Assembly (NCBI GenBank): GCA_024509875.1
Contig: JAMPIV010008526.1
Span: 368,006 to 432,005, forward strand
From: Oreohelix idahoensis
Lineage: Eukaryota > Mollusca > Gastropoda > Stylommatophora > Oreohelicidae
Direction of reading: 5' to 3'
Length of the DNA: 64,000 nucleotides
How positions within the stretch are numbered: position 1 is the stretch's first letter; every line of letters begins with the position of its first letter. The notes under the pieces are model-generated. The model was given only the letters and a program-made list of their open reading frames with translations. It made no database searches and had not been told where the DNA came from. Below are positions 10,796 to 21,357 of the stretch, piece after piece. The position numbers and the translations under genes were made by a program.

Positions 10796-11856
10796 TGGGG
10801 GAAAAAAAATCTATTAGATAGATTTTTTTTTCAAAAACCTATCTGAATGAATACCAAAAAAAAAAAAAATTTAACAATATCGAAAAATTTAACCAACAAT
10901 GCGGCATATGGACTACGATGTTCTGTCTAGAACAATGTCGTGGTCATGTCGACTTAATAACAGTCATCTAATATATTAATCATCATATTATACATAAATG
11001 TTATACATAAATGGCTAATGTTGATATCTAATTAAATAATTAACTTAAAATATGTCGCAGTGAACTGTCATGTCAGACTAATCTAACGAGTTAAAATTAA
11101 ATTAATTAATTATATTGAGTGTGTAATCAAAATAAAGTTATTGCAAATCTAATGTAAGAGAAATGAAAGGATATGTTAAGTAGAGAAATAAATAAATGAA
11201 GAATAAAGTAGCGAAAGAAAGTAATGTATAAATTTAACTTAATTATGTGTGTTGGACATCAATTAAGTGTAGTATTAAGTTGTTAAAACCTATCTAACTA
11301 ATTTAAACAATAATATAGTATGTAATGTATCAACCTAATTAATAAACATAATAGTTACATACAATAACATTATCTAAGAATCATGTGAGATCTTATTTTT
11401 TTTTTCTTCTTTCAACAAAATTTTTTTTTTTTCTCTTCTTCAAATTTCATTTCATTTTTTTCATATTTATCTCACCTTTTATTTTATTTTCCATTATTTT
11501 AACGTAATTAATTAAAATTAAAGTTGGATATGATGATCCATACGTAGGCTTGATCCTTGTGAATTCCGATTAACAAACAAATATTTACTTTGATAGTGTT
11601 TTCTATTATTTTCACTTGATGCAAGGAAATGTGTCCAATAGTTTTGTCATAAATGAAATTCACACAAAGTTCTGGTGTAAATACGACCATAGTGTCACTT
11701 GATTTAGTTCATTTCGTTTTCGCAATCGTCTGGACAAGTTATTTAGTTGAATTGTAAGCAAAGGTTTATCTCCATGTTAAGAATTTCGCGATAGGGTTCA
11801 GTCTTCTGTGACACGTAATTTCGGTTGACGTATTAGAAAAGTGTCAGTGTTGATTA
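10796..11856. other. Non-coding 3' region of element D
   Basis: About 1.1 kb of AT-rich DNA lies between the RNase H stop codon and the 3' LTR. Element E has a similar spacer (55943-57063). No domain was recognised in the frames present. The length is unusual for a simple polypurine region. Confidence 0.6.
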
Positions 11857-14436
11857 CTAGACATCCAAAGGATTTCTAGATAGTGCGTCTGCGACGATAT
11901 TGTCTGTCCCAGAAATGTACTCAATCGTAAAGTTGAATGGTTGAAGGAGAATAGCGAATCTGGTGAGCTTTGGACTTTTATGATTAGCCCGTCGTAGTGA
12001 TGCTACGGCCCTCTGATCAGTTTGTACTACGAAAGGGGCTCCCAGTAGAAATTTCTCAAGTTTTGTTATCGCCCACACGACGGCTAAAAGTTCGCGGTCA
12101 ACAGTAGAGTATTTCACTTCTGGTGGTTTCAGTTTTCGTGACACGTACAAGTTTGGATGGAGGATGTCGTCATGGTATTGGAGCAAACATGCGCCAATTC
12201 CGTGGTTACTCGCATCTGTGCGGAGAATAAACTTTTTGGAAGCATCAACAAGTCTCAAAATAGGTGGGTTTGAAAAGATATTAATAATATTAAGGTATAC
12301 ATTATTACACTCATTAGTCCATGTCACCCTCACTGGCATGTCCTTCCTCAGTAATGAGGACAATACAGCCGTGATGGATGACAGGTTAGGTACGAATCTA
12401 CTGTAATATTGGACTAGACCTAACAAGCTTCTAACCTGTTTCTTCGTTTGAGGAACGGAAATGTTTAAAATTTTTGAAACTGTACTGGGTAGTGTTCGGA
12501 TATATCCTGCTCCAATAATGTGACCCAAAAAAGTTATTTCGTGAAACGCTACTTGTAATTTTGTGGGTTTAGCAGTTAAATTGTTATTTCTTAATGTATC
12601 CAAAACGTATTCGAGACCCAAAACATGTTCCTCAAAAGATGAACTAAATAAGCATATGTCATCTATGTATGTAATAATGTCTGGTCTACCTGAAAAAATG
12701 TGTCGCATCATGCGAACAAAGGTAGCTGGAGCGTTAACAAGCCCAAAAGGCATCACATTCCACTGGTATAGACCTAGCGGAGTTGAAAACGCTGTGTAGT
12801 ATTTAGCTTTTTCGGTTAGTGGTATCTGCCAATAACCTTTAGTTAAGTCTATCTTAGTGAATATAGTTGCTGTCGATAGACGTGGCAGTAAGTCATCGAG
12901 AAGTGGATGTGGTTCGCTATCAACTATCGTTTGTGCATTTAATTTTCTATAGTCGACGCATAGTCGGATGTTATTGTCCTTCTTTCGGACAATAACTAAT
13001 GGAGAAGAAAATGGGGAATTACTAGTTTCGATAATTCCTAAAGATAACATCTGTTCAAGTTCCTTAGTAGTTTTAGTAAGAAAGTGTAGAGGAACAGAAT
13101 ATGGATGTACCCGAATTGGAGTATCATCATTAAGAGTGATGTCATGATTAATGACTGATGTGCGACCTGGAATGTCGGTTAACACATCTTGATAAGATTG
13201 TAGAAGTTCAGCAATCTGTTGATGCTGTTGCGGTGTAACCGACGAGGAGATGGTTACGTCCCGCCAAGATTCACTAGGCTGTACTACAGGTACAGGTAAT
13301 GCTAACTGTACCTCAGGAAAAGATGATTCTTCTTCCTGGATAACAGACAAATTAGAATAGTGACATCTAGGTACGAAAGTGTCATCTAGTTCATGAAAAA
13401 TAGCTTGTAGATGTTCAGGTCGAGTATGAAATTGCTTGAGCATATTTATGTGAAATATTTTGTGATGTCCCTTAATGTCCAGGACATAATCAACATCAGA
13501 AATCTTATTGATAACCTGGTAAGGACCGTTCCACGAGATTAGTAGTTTATTATTGTTATGTGGCAATAACACATAAGCTTGATCTCCTGGAAATAATTGA
13601 CGTAATCGTCTATTACTGTTTTGGAAAGTTCTAGCTTTCTCTTTTGCAGCCTCAGATGAAGCTGTTGCCATTTTACAGGCATCAATAATGTTATTCCGGA
13701 GATTAATTACATACTCATAGGATGACTGGGTATCCTGAGTCATCTCGGAGTCAATCAATAAGTCTTTTATTAGTCCCATAGGACCTCTTGGTGGAGCGCC
13801 AAAGACTAGTTGAAATGGAGAGAAGCCAGTTTGTTCATGTGGCACCTCTCGATAAGCGAATAACACAGCTGGTAGAACTCTGTCCCAGTCGTGTGGATGG
13901 TTAACTGTAACTTTATGTAACATTTGTTTGAGTGTGCGGTTAAGTCTTTCTACAGCACCATTACTCATTGGGTGATAAATGCTGCTGAGATTTCTATCTA
14001 TTTGCCAAGTCTTCATTACCTCCGTCATAGTCTCAGATATAAATTGAGAACCATGATCTGACAAAAGTTTTCTAGGAAAACCTACTCTAGAAAAGATCAG
14101 GTGTAGTGCATCAGCTACATCTGTGGTGGTGGTTGTTTTCAATGGGATGGCTTCTGGCCATCGTGTGCATAAATCGATGCAAGTGAGAATAAATCTATGT
14201 CCTCTGGCTGATGGTAAAAGTGGGCCAATGATATCAATGGCCATTTTGTCGAAAGGTCTCACAGATATGTCACAAGCCTGAATAGGCGCCGTGTGAAAGG
14301 CTCCCCGTGCTTTCACTTCTTGGCATATCGTACAGGAGCGTACGTACTGTGAAATATCTCGTGATACTCCCGGCCAAAAAAAAAAGAAGATAATACTCGC
14401 GAACGTGTACGAGTATAACCCATGTGACCTGCACAC
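11857..14436 (-). CDS. Integrase-reverse transcriptase-RNase H ORF of element D
   Basis: An 859-codon frame encodes the enzymes in the order INT-RT-RH. The integrase core has D in AIDIIGPL, D in LSDHGSQF and E in AVERLNR (about residues 65-165), then a GPY/F module (ISWNGPYQVINKI, near residue 300). RT from about residue 430 has CVDYRKLN, MPFGLVNAP and the catalytic YIDDICLF. RNase H has RTDAS, VDRELLAVVWAI and VQTDQRAV and ends with the usual ADALSRNP. All catalytic residues I can check are intact. The true N-terminus lies upstream in another frame, because an A run near 14378-14387 interrupts the HHCC domain. The Gag-Pol precursor would be cleaved by the element protease. Confidence 0.93.
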   Translation of the reverse strand: MCRSHGLYSYTFASIIFFFFWPGVSRDISQYVRSCTICQEVKARGAFHTAPIQACDISVRPFDKMAIDIIGPLLPSARGHRFILTCIDLCTRWPEAIPLKTTTTTDVADALHLIFSRVGFPRKLLSDHGSQFISETMTEVMKTWQIDRNLSSIYHPMSNGAVERLNRTLKQMLHKVTVNHPHDWDRVLPAVLFAYREVPHEQTGFSPFQLVFGAPPRGPMGLIKDLLIDSEMTQDTQSSYEYVINLRNNIIDACKMATASSEAAKEKARTFQNSNRRLRQLFPGDQAYVLLPHNNNKLLISWNGPYQVINKISDVDYVLDIKGHHKIFHINMLKQFHTRPEHLQAIFHELDDTFVPRCHYSNLSVIQEEESSFPEVQLALPVPVVQPSESWRDVTISSSVTPQQHQQIAELLQSYQDVLTDIPGRTSVINHDITLNDDTPIRVHPYSVPLHFLTKTTKELEQMLSLGIIETSNSPFSSPLVIVRKKDNNIRLCVDYRKLNAQTIVDSEPHPLLDDLLPRLSTATIFTKIDLTKGYWQIPLTEKAKYYTAFSTPLGLYQWNVMPFGLVNAPATFVRMMRHIFSGRPDIITYIDDICLFSSSFEEHVLGLEYVLDTLRNNNLTAKPTKLQVAFHEITFLGHIIGAGYIRTLPSTVSKILNISVPQTKKQVRSLLGLVQYYSRFVPNLSSITAVLSSLLRKDMPVRVTWTNECNNVYLNIINIFSNPPILRLVDASKKFILRTDASNHGIGACLLQYHDDILHPNLYVSRKLKPPEVKYSTVDRELLAVVWAITKLEKFLLGAPFVVQTDQRAVASLRRANHKSPKLTRFAILLQPFNFTIEYISGTDNIVADALSRNPLDV

Positions 14437-14790
14437 TTAGAATCATGTGCGTGTTGAAGTATGTACCGCCTAAAAGCAAAAGGTACCATGACTTGTTGTC
14501 TTATCTGAGTTTTATCCATAAAACATCTTAATAAAATGTCATTTTTAATACTAAACCAATGACTATTATTTTTGTTCATAGCAAGATTGTCAACTTTGTT
14601 GACCAGTGAAAAAAATTTTGTTAGTGACCTGTCTTCCCTCTGTTTTGCAGCAAAGGATACTCGGTCAATAGCAGAATGAATCTCGATACTTTCATGATCG
14701 TCTGTTTCCTTGTTTTCAGTGTCCATAGTCTCTAATTGTTTCGTATGTGCTCTGGTTATTGCTGCATTTCCGATGCATAGATTATTTTTT
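14388..14790 (-). pseudogene. Linker and integrase HHCC domain of element D
   Basis: This frame continues from the protease after an A run near 14785-14792 and leads into integrase after another A run near 14378-14387. It holds SFAAKQREDRSLTKFF and the first half of the zinc domain (AHDSKCAGHMGYT); the CTICQ half lies in the next frame. Both breaks are at homopolymers, so a single-base indel at each is enough to separate the parts. Confidence 0.75.
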
Positions 14791-15222
14791 TTCCCATTCA
14801 ATAATCTCTTCTGGTGTGCAATCTTTACTCCCGTGTATGCATCCCACCATAAGGTCGGCAATTGGGTTTCTTAACATGCATGCTTTAACGTTGCCTGTGA
14901 AAAAAGGTGTATCAATATAGATAATAGCTGTTGGATAATATTCTATGGTTCCACCAAAGGTCATACACCTGACATGTTCTCCAGTTGCACAATTCGGATG
15001 AACAAGTGTCTGACGGATTCCGATCGTGGTCGATCCCGAATCTCTTAAAACTGAGACGATGGATCCATTAACCATTCCTCTGTTGAAGATCAGCGAGCCT
15101 GTTCCGTCATTGACTGCTAGACTGACTTCTGGTAGAATGTGTCCGCAGTTCAGAACTGTCTCTTTTGCTTTCTGAAATATAAGATTACATGTTGGGCAAC
15201 TATTTGCCACGTTATAATTCAT
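14791..15222 (-). pseudogene. Protease region of element D
   Basis: This retropepsin-like aspartic protease has VLRDSGSTTIGIRQ, with the DSG catalytic triplet, and a later IADLMVGCIHG block. Just upstream is a C-x2-C-x13-C-x-H motif (CPTC to CGH, 15139-15198). In element E the same protease is in one frame with Gag, so it is probably made here as Gag-PR too; the split comes from a one-base deletion near 15536. Confidence 0.8.
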
Positions 15223-16631
15223 TGCAAAACAAGTAGATGAAGACTGTATTTTGTTATCAGTAGGTGAACTCTGAACACCAGGGGTTGTAGCAGTAGTAAC
15301 GGCTGCCCCTGTATTATGGTTATAATTTGTCGATCTACGAGAATGAGAACGATGACGAGAATAATTAGATGAATTATCCCGTTGTCCTCTATTGTAACTG
15401 TTATCTCGATGTCTCGAGTTATAATTATCGCTATTGTTCCACTTGTTACCATTATTATAATTATATGACCGATTATAACTTGAGTTACGTGGATTACTGT
15501 TGTATCTTGACTGAGGTGAATAATTTCTGTTTGTTGTCTTCCTCTATTAAAGTTATTGTTAAAGTTATTCTGTCCCTTATGAAAATTAATGTCATAGTTT
15601 CCTTTGAACCTACCTCTGTCCACACTGTGTGTTCTAGGTTTGTTATGATTATGATATGCCATATTGGAGGCTACAGGAAGTGGTTCTCTTATCAACGAGC
15701 CAGAAATATTAGCATTCGGATGAGCTGTGCAGTAATTTAAAGAAATTTTTTCTAACTCATCAATAGATTCTGGTTTTCTTTCTTGCAGATAAGCAAAGAA
15801 TGGTGGGCTGACAGAAGATAATACTTTATCCCTCAATAACAAATCGACTAACTTGTCGTAAGATTTGTTGACACCTGCCAGTTCAACCCATCTGTTAAAA
15901 GTATTGCGTATGTTAGCAATAAAACCTGTGAAATCTTTATTGTTATCTGGCAACAAACTTTTAAAACGTAATCTACATGCCTCTTCGTTCAAGTGGAAAC
16001 GACGTAATAACAACGTCTTAATGGCCTCATAATCTGTTGCTAATGTTGGATCTATATTTTGTGCTGCACTTGCAGGTTCGCCATCCAGAAATTCCTTAAG
16101 TTTAAGTGCCCATGCAGTTTTGTCAAGGTTATTGACCTTACATATATCCTCAAAGCGCGCCAGCCACGATGAAAGGTCGTCCACGTGTAACTTGAATGGT
16201 GGTAATTTAAAGTAATAATTGCCCTTAAGTCGGGTGGATGAAGATCCAGATTGAGCATTATCATTTTGGCTTGCTGCAGCACTCTGCGAATTAAGTTTTG
16301 CTGTTTCCAATTTAAGCCGTTGCAGTTCCATTTCTTGCTGCAGTATGATTTCTTGTCGTTTCAATTTATTCTCTTCTTCAATCCGTAGGATTTCATCTCT
16401 TGCCACCTTTCTTTCTTCTTCTTGTCTTAATTCTGCTTTCTTTTCAGCCTCCTTTCTTTCAAGTTCTTCCATCTCTGCCTTAGCAATAGTTTTCCTTTCA
16501 GCCTCCTTTCTTTCAAGTTCTTCCATCTCTGCCTTATATCTTGACAGTTGTTGTTCAGCAAATTCAAGGAGTGCCTCTCCCTTTTTATTACAATCTTTTC
16601 CAATTTTAATGAAATGGTCCAAGGTAAGCAT
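15223..16631 (-). CDS. Gag of Gypsy element D
   Basis: The frame opens at ATG (16631) with MLTLDHFIKIGKDCNK and continues with an E/K/R-rich coiled coil (about residues 30-115). A capsid-like domain follows (LPPFKLHVDDLSSWLARFE to LQERKPESIDELEKI, about residues 140-310), then an N/R/Y-rich basic tail (GRFKGNYDINFHKG) that probably binds RNA. Near 15536 one T is missing from a T run compared with element E, so the end of the 470-codon frame is out of frame. No CCHC knuckle is present. Gag would assemble cytoplasmic particles. The nucleotide sequence is nearly identical to E gag in this part. Confidence 0.9.
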
Positions 16632-18155
16632 TCTTGGAGTTTAATTATTTAAGTATTTAATTACTTATGTCTTGTAATCGACAATATAATCTATGTCGAT
16701 AATTATAATTACTCAACGAATGAATAATTATTATACGAAATTGTAATATTACTGTATTGTTATGTATGAGTTCCCACAAACTATAATATTTTATAAAAAA
16801 AATATTATATATATACTCACTGATATCTATCATAAATAGTTATGATAGTTAGTTATATAAGCTGCTGAAATTATATCAAGCGCTTAATATTAATATTTAA
16901 TAATTATGTGTATTATCCCCAAATAATTAGTCTTAATTGTCACTAAGTTCACAATATAGTACTGAGAAAGAGTACTAATTTATATTAGATATGTATTATT
17001 ATGTTATAAAGTTTTAATAATTAATCATTATAATTTATGCCTTAATCATGAGGCATAAAGTGCATTGCCCATTTCTAGGACCACTACTGCAAATATGTGC
17101 AAAGTCCCTAATTCCTCATCAAAGCTGATAAAAATTTAATTATATTCATTTATACTCTTATTAATGAAGAAGTTATAGCATTAATAATAAATTATAGAAG
17201 GATGAAATGAATACAAACAATACCATGGGTTAACCAAGGATTACAGAACAGTAGCACCACAAGACAAAGACATTTTCACAATAAAACTGCATTAATAAAT
17301 AAGGTGACTAAACCGGAAGTGAGATCTTAAAGAATGAACTGAATAGATAATTAACCTGTGTACACAAAAATTAGTGACGTATACATGGACTCATTGACGA
17401 ATGTACAAAAAAAAAATTAAACTGAATGATAGTAAGGTCAGAAAAAAACACGATAGGTTACAAACATGATTACTGAAATGAACAAAAATTGAAACTAAAT
17501 ACATTAAAATACACCAATTATAACTTGACTGGACATCTAACATGCAAGGTCAATTAATTGCAATTACGAACGAACGAAATTCATCGGAAGGTCGTCGATG
17601 GGTTCTTCGTTAAGAGCAATTAACTAACGGCCCTAAGGAACATTCAGAATGAATATCGGCATCCTGAGAGCCATTTTTATTCATTATGAACCGCCGCCCA
17701 ACCATACCCGCAAATAAAGGACAACATCAACGGACAAAAAGAAACAGATATAACATCGATAAACAATTAATAGAGAGGACATGCCTGCAAAATGGTATGG
17801 ACTCGTTAGTGTGTTAATGAATGACAATCGTCCTAGGTCTAAACTTATCTTTAGAAGGCTCCGGCGATGTCAAATTCGTCAACGGACTAGACTAGTGCCT
17901 AGTACTGTTTGCTCATGATTGGCTGATCACAGTATTCTCTTGTCTGGTCTTCTTGATTAAGCAAATATTGATCAAAACTGGAATGAGTTGACGGTTGTTC
18001 CTTTCAAAGCGCGGCATCTACGCACGATGTAGTGACGTCAGATTTGCATTGCGTAGTCATGTGTTCAACGTAGTATTATGGAAATCATGTGACTTGCTTG
18101 TAATGGTAAACAGTTGGCAACACATGTAAACAAGAAAATCTTTTTTTTCTTCGTC
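16632..18155. other. 5' leader of element D
   Basis: About 1.5 kb lies between the 5' LTR and the gag start (minus strand). It is AT-rich and shares many blocks with the leader of element E (60420-61917), for example around 16840 and 60610. No coding frame with a recognisable domain was seen. It probably contains packaging signals. Confidence 0.65.
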
Positions 18156-18173
18156 CCCGCGATGGCCCACCAC
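18156..18173 (-). other. Candidate primer-binding site of element D
   Basis: On the minus strand the sequence after the 5' LTR reads GTGGTGGGCCATCGCG. A site starting TGG within two bases of the LTR end is where a tRNA ending CCA could pair. Element E shows GTGGTGGCCAG at the same place. The tRNA cannot be named with confidence. Confidence 0.45.
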
Positions 18174-18971
18174 TGTTACCGCTGTTATTCTCACTGTTGC
18201 CGTTAACACTGTTAATGGGGCTGGTTTATACTGGCTCTTCTATTTACGTTTACATATAATTATCCATTGTCTTTTCTCAGTAAATTATGAGATCGTGCTC
18301 TTGATGGTGAAGTACGCGAAGGTGGGATATAATATTGACAACTTCATCATACAGTCAAATTCTGACGTTATAGATTTGATAAGTCCTTTCTCGAGCCCAT
18401 ATACATTTATTATATCGATTCCATACAAGAACAGTTTACACATGGTCATCATGACGAATTATACATAATAAGTTGCAGTTCATAATTCATATATTATTCC
18501 TTTATAAATCAGTCCTTTGTCTCCTAGCTTGAAAACATAGTAGTCAGAACCGCATAACTGTATGCACGCGTGGTTGGAAAATCCAATACACCGACAGTGA
18601 GATTATGCGTCTGGCATTAGAATAACTAGGGCGGACTATAAATTCACGTTGACAAGGTTTAGTCAATTACTAACCTGTACCTTCATCTTTCTTCGTTATC
18701 ACATTGGACTGACCCATGTCCATTATCTAATGTACTATAATTGTGCGGCAATACAAGCCCGGCAATATAATATTCCAAGGACACGTCTTATCGGTTCGAC
18801 GGTCGTCTAAAAAAGGGTCTCGTCTCTTGGTCACCGTGCGTGACAACTAACGCTGAAACGTCACAGCGTTCACTAGACCAATAATATTTTTACATTACAT
18901 TACACGTTGTAACCCCTAAAATAGCATGCTGCTAACCTCTAGCAGACCATGCCAATAAATCTGCCGTAACA
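18174..18971 (-). repeat. 5' LTR of Gypsy element D
   Basis: This 798-bp LTR begins TGTTAC and ends GTAACA and pairs with 9986-10782. It carries the promoter for the minus-strand transcript. The target duplication GTTAC follows at 18972-18976. Confidence 0.95.
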
Positions 18972-19221
18972 GTTACTTCAGTGATGTTGTGGCTGTTGCT
19001 GATTGTGTGTTTTTTTTTTTTTTTCTGATTGTTGTATTTTTCTACTTTATTTATGGCTGTAGTTAAGAAACTTTATAAAATAGAAGAGTAAACTGGTAAG
19101 AACATCTGTGTCAACATTTTTGTAAAGCCACTTTAAAATCAATTTTTGTTGTTTACTTGACATAAATTATCTATGTGCAAAATTGTAAAATCAATTCTTT
19201 GTTCCAGAATCCAGAACAAAT

Positions 19222-21306
19222 ATGGCAAAAGCAGAACAAACCAAAAAGAAGTGCAGACAATACAGCGTGGAATATCTGAAATGTGGATTTATTCCAACAC
19301 TAAATAACAAACAACTGCCAATGTCTCTATTAGGTAAGAGGGTATTTTCAAATGAGGCGATAAAACCTTCCAGACTCCTTGAACATTTGGAATGAATTCA
19401 CCCTGATAAAATAGACAAAAGTCTGACATAGTTTCAGTCACTTCGTGAAAACTTTCAGAAAAGTAAAACTGTTCGTGACATGTTTGCCAACACTTCACAA
19501 CAAAGCTGTGATGGTTAGCGAGCTTCATACAACATTTCATTGTTGATAGCTAAAGCTGGAAAGCCTCACACAATCGTAGAAAATTTGATTTTGCCAGCTA
19601 TAAGAGAGATTGTGAGTACAGTTATACATAAGTCACCTGAACAAATAATTAAAGCAATTCAGCTCAGCAAAACCTCTGTTCAATGAAGAATAGATGAAAT
19701 GGCTGAGAATGTTGAAAACACATTGTTAAACATACTTAGGACAACAGAATTTGCATTGCAGTTGGATGAGTCAACTTTGCTGGGCAACGAATCTTTGCTT
19801 CTTGTGTATGTTCGCTTCATAAAATATGAAAGCTTGGTTCAAGAGTTGTTATTTGCTAAGTAACTAGTAACTGGTACAAAAGGGGAGTCAATATTTCGTG
19901 TAGTTGAGCAATTTTTCAAAGAGAAGGACATTCCGCTTACTAACATTCTTGCTTGTGCAACAAATGGGGCACCATCAATGATAGGTTGTTACCGCGGGTT
20001 TATCGCTTTCTTAAAAGAAGCTGTACCTGGTATATTTACAATATACTGTGTAATTCACAGACACCATCTTGTCGCAAAAAATCTAAGTGATCGGCTTCAC
20101 AAATCATTAAATACCAGTATTACAGCGATTAACAAAATTAAGTCCCATTCTTCTTCCTCTTCTTCTTCCTCGTTCGCCCTGAAAAGGACGGTGGTTGCGT
20201 TGTGTCTGTTTACGCCTAAGCTGTGATATCTGCACCTTTCGGTCGACACATCCGACTTCTGCACGGCATTTTTTTTAGGACCGGGTTTGCCTTCCCTCTT
20301 CGATCCGTACTCGCTGCAGACTGTTTCCAGGACCACCACGTGGAGGTGGAGTACGGTCTTGGTCAGCTCTGGTTCGCTGACCCTGATGCAAGCATACAAG
20401 CTATGGGTCGCTGACTGCATTCTCTATTGCTGCATCTTTTGGTCCCAGTCCCATTCAATTCTCGATTTTTTCGAGAGCTTTGCACTGAGAATGAAGAACA
20501 GTTTGAACGTTTGCTGATGCACACAGAAGTCAGATGGCTCTCAAAAGGAAACTGTCTGACACTTTTATGCTCTTTTTGAAAATGTGGCAGAATTCTTCAA
20601 AGACTCGCATGCTTCGCTCAGTACAGAACTAACGAATATCAGGAACGACATTGCATATTTGTCAGATTTATTCACAAAGTTTAACGAAATAAATCTACAA
20701 CTGCAAGGAAATGATATTAATTTTATAAAAATCAAATCTGTTGTCTCCACCTTTCTGGTCAAATTAACGCTATTCAAACGCAATATTGGCCATCGCGAGT
20801 TAATCCAATTTCCCAGTCTCTTAGAGTTGGAAGAGAAAGACAAAATACCAGAGGATAATCTTCAAGTATATTGTGCACACCTAGATATGCTGCATAAAGA
20901 CATATCTCAGAGGTTTCCGGATTTTCTTTTGATTACTATTACAGACTGGATAATAAATCCATTCCTGGACATGTGCAGCAAGGAACTAGGAAGGGTGGAA
21001 GAGTAAATTATGTCGCTACAAAATGACGTTGAGCCAGTGTTTAAAAAATCATATTAGTACTTTTGGTTGCAGAAAGAAGTCTCTGAACGGTACCCTGCAG
21101 TGTGGGGAAAGGTTAAGATGTTCTGTGTTGCCTTTCCAACATCGTATTTAGTAGAGCGTGGTTTCAGCGCGGTTGTCCAACTTCTTTAGAAGCCGAGAAA
21201 CAGACTGCAGATTACTGAACGTTGGGATCTGAGACTCCTTCTAAGTAACATTCAGCCTGATGTTGAGAAGCTGATATCATTACACCAGACACACCCATCT
21301 CACTGA
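19222..21306 (+). pseudogene. hAT-1 transposase (ZBED/SCAND3-like), decayed
   Basis: The conceptual protein starts at ATG 19222 (MAKAEQTKKKCRQY) and ends at TGA 21304. It shows the hAT layout: an N-terminal YSVEYLKCGFIP block, a first catalytic Asp in LQLDESTLLGN, a second-Asp region that reads ATNGAPSMIG (Asn where the family normally has Asp), CVIHRHHLVAKNL, and a C-terminal dimerisation region with VAFPTSYLVERGFSAV and HQTHPSH. Several in-frame stops (for example near 19392) and a SINE insertion at 20151-20446 show it is dead. Related domesticated hAT proteins such as ZBED5 and SCAND3 share these blocks, but this copy lies inside hAT termini and is plainly a transposon. Confidence 0.85.
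20151..20446 (-). mobile_element. SINE copy S1 in the hAT-1 transposase
   Basis: A 296-bp insert on the minus strand is flanked by the 10-bp duplication AGTCCCATTC (20141-20150 and 20447-20456). Its 3' tail is GAA-rich (plus strand TTCTTCCTC). A second copy lies at 48922-49224 on the plus strand. The 5' end reads GGGACC then GCAGCAATAGAGA. I do not see a clear tRNA, 5S or 7SL head. LINE-driven insertion is inferred from the TSD and the simple tail. Confidence 0.8.
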
Positions 21307-21357
21307 AGTTAAAATGAAGTAAGTTTGTTACTAATTTACTCTCGCATACTGCTGTTT

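Larger units (their letters stand above)
9986..18971 (-). mobile_element. Full-length Gypsy-type LTR retrotransposon D
   Basis: This is an 8986-bp element on the minus strand bounded by LTRs of 797 and 798 bp (9986-10782 and 18174-18971) that begin TGTTAC and end GTAACA. A 5-bp target duplication GTTAC lies at 9981-9985 and 18972-18976. The LTRs differ at few positions outside the first 25 bp, so the insertion is recent. It encodes gag, protease, integrase, reverse transcriptase and RNase H in that order. Only three frame breaks were seen, all in homopolymers. Gag is about 96% identical to element E over the stretches I compared, whereas the rest is much more diverged. Confidence 0.95.

Noticed and set aside
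18156..18173. Naming the tRNA primer of D as tRNA-Ile
   Set aside because: Only a short GGCC-CACCA-like match; D and E do not agree beyond TGGTGG.
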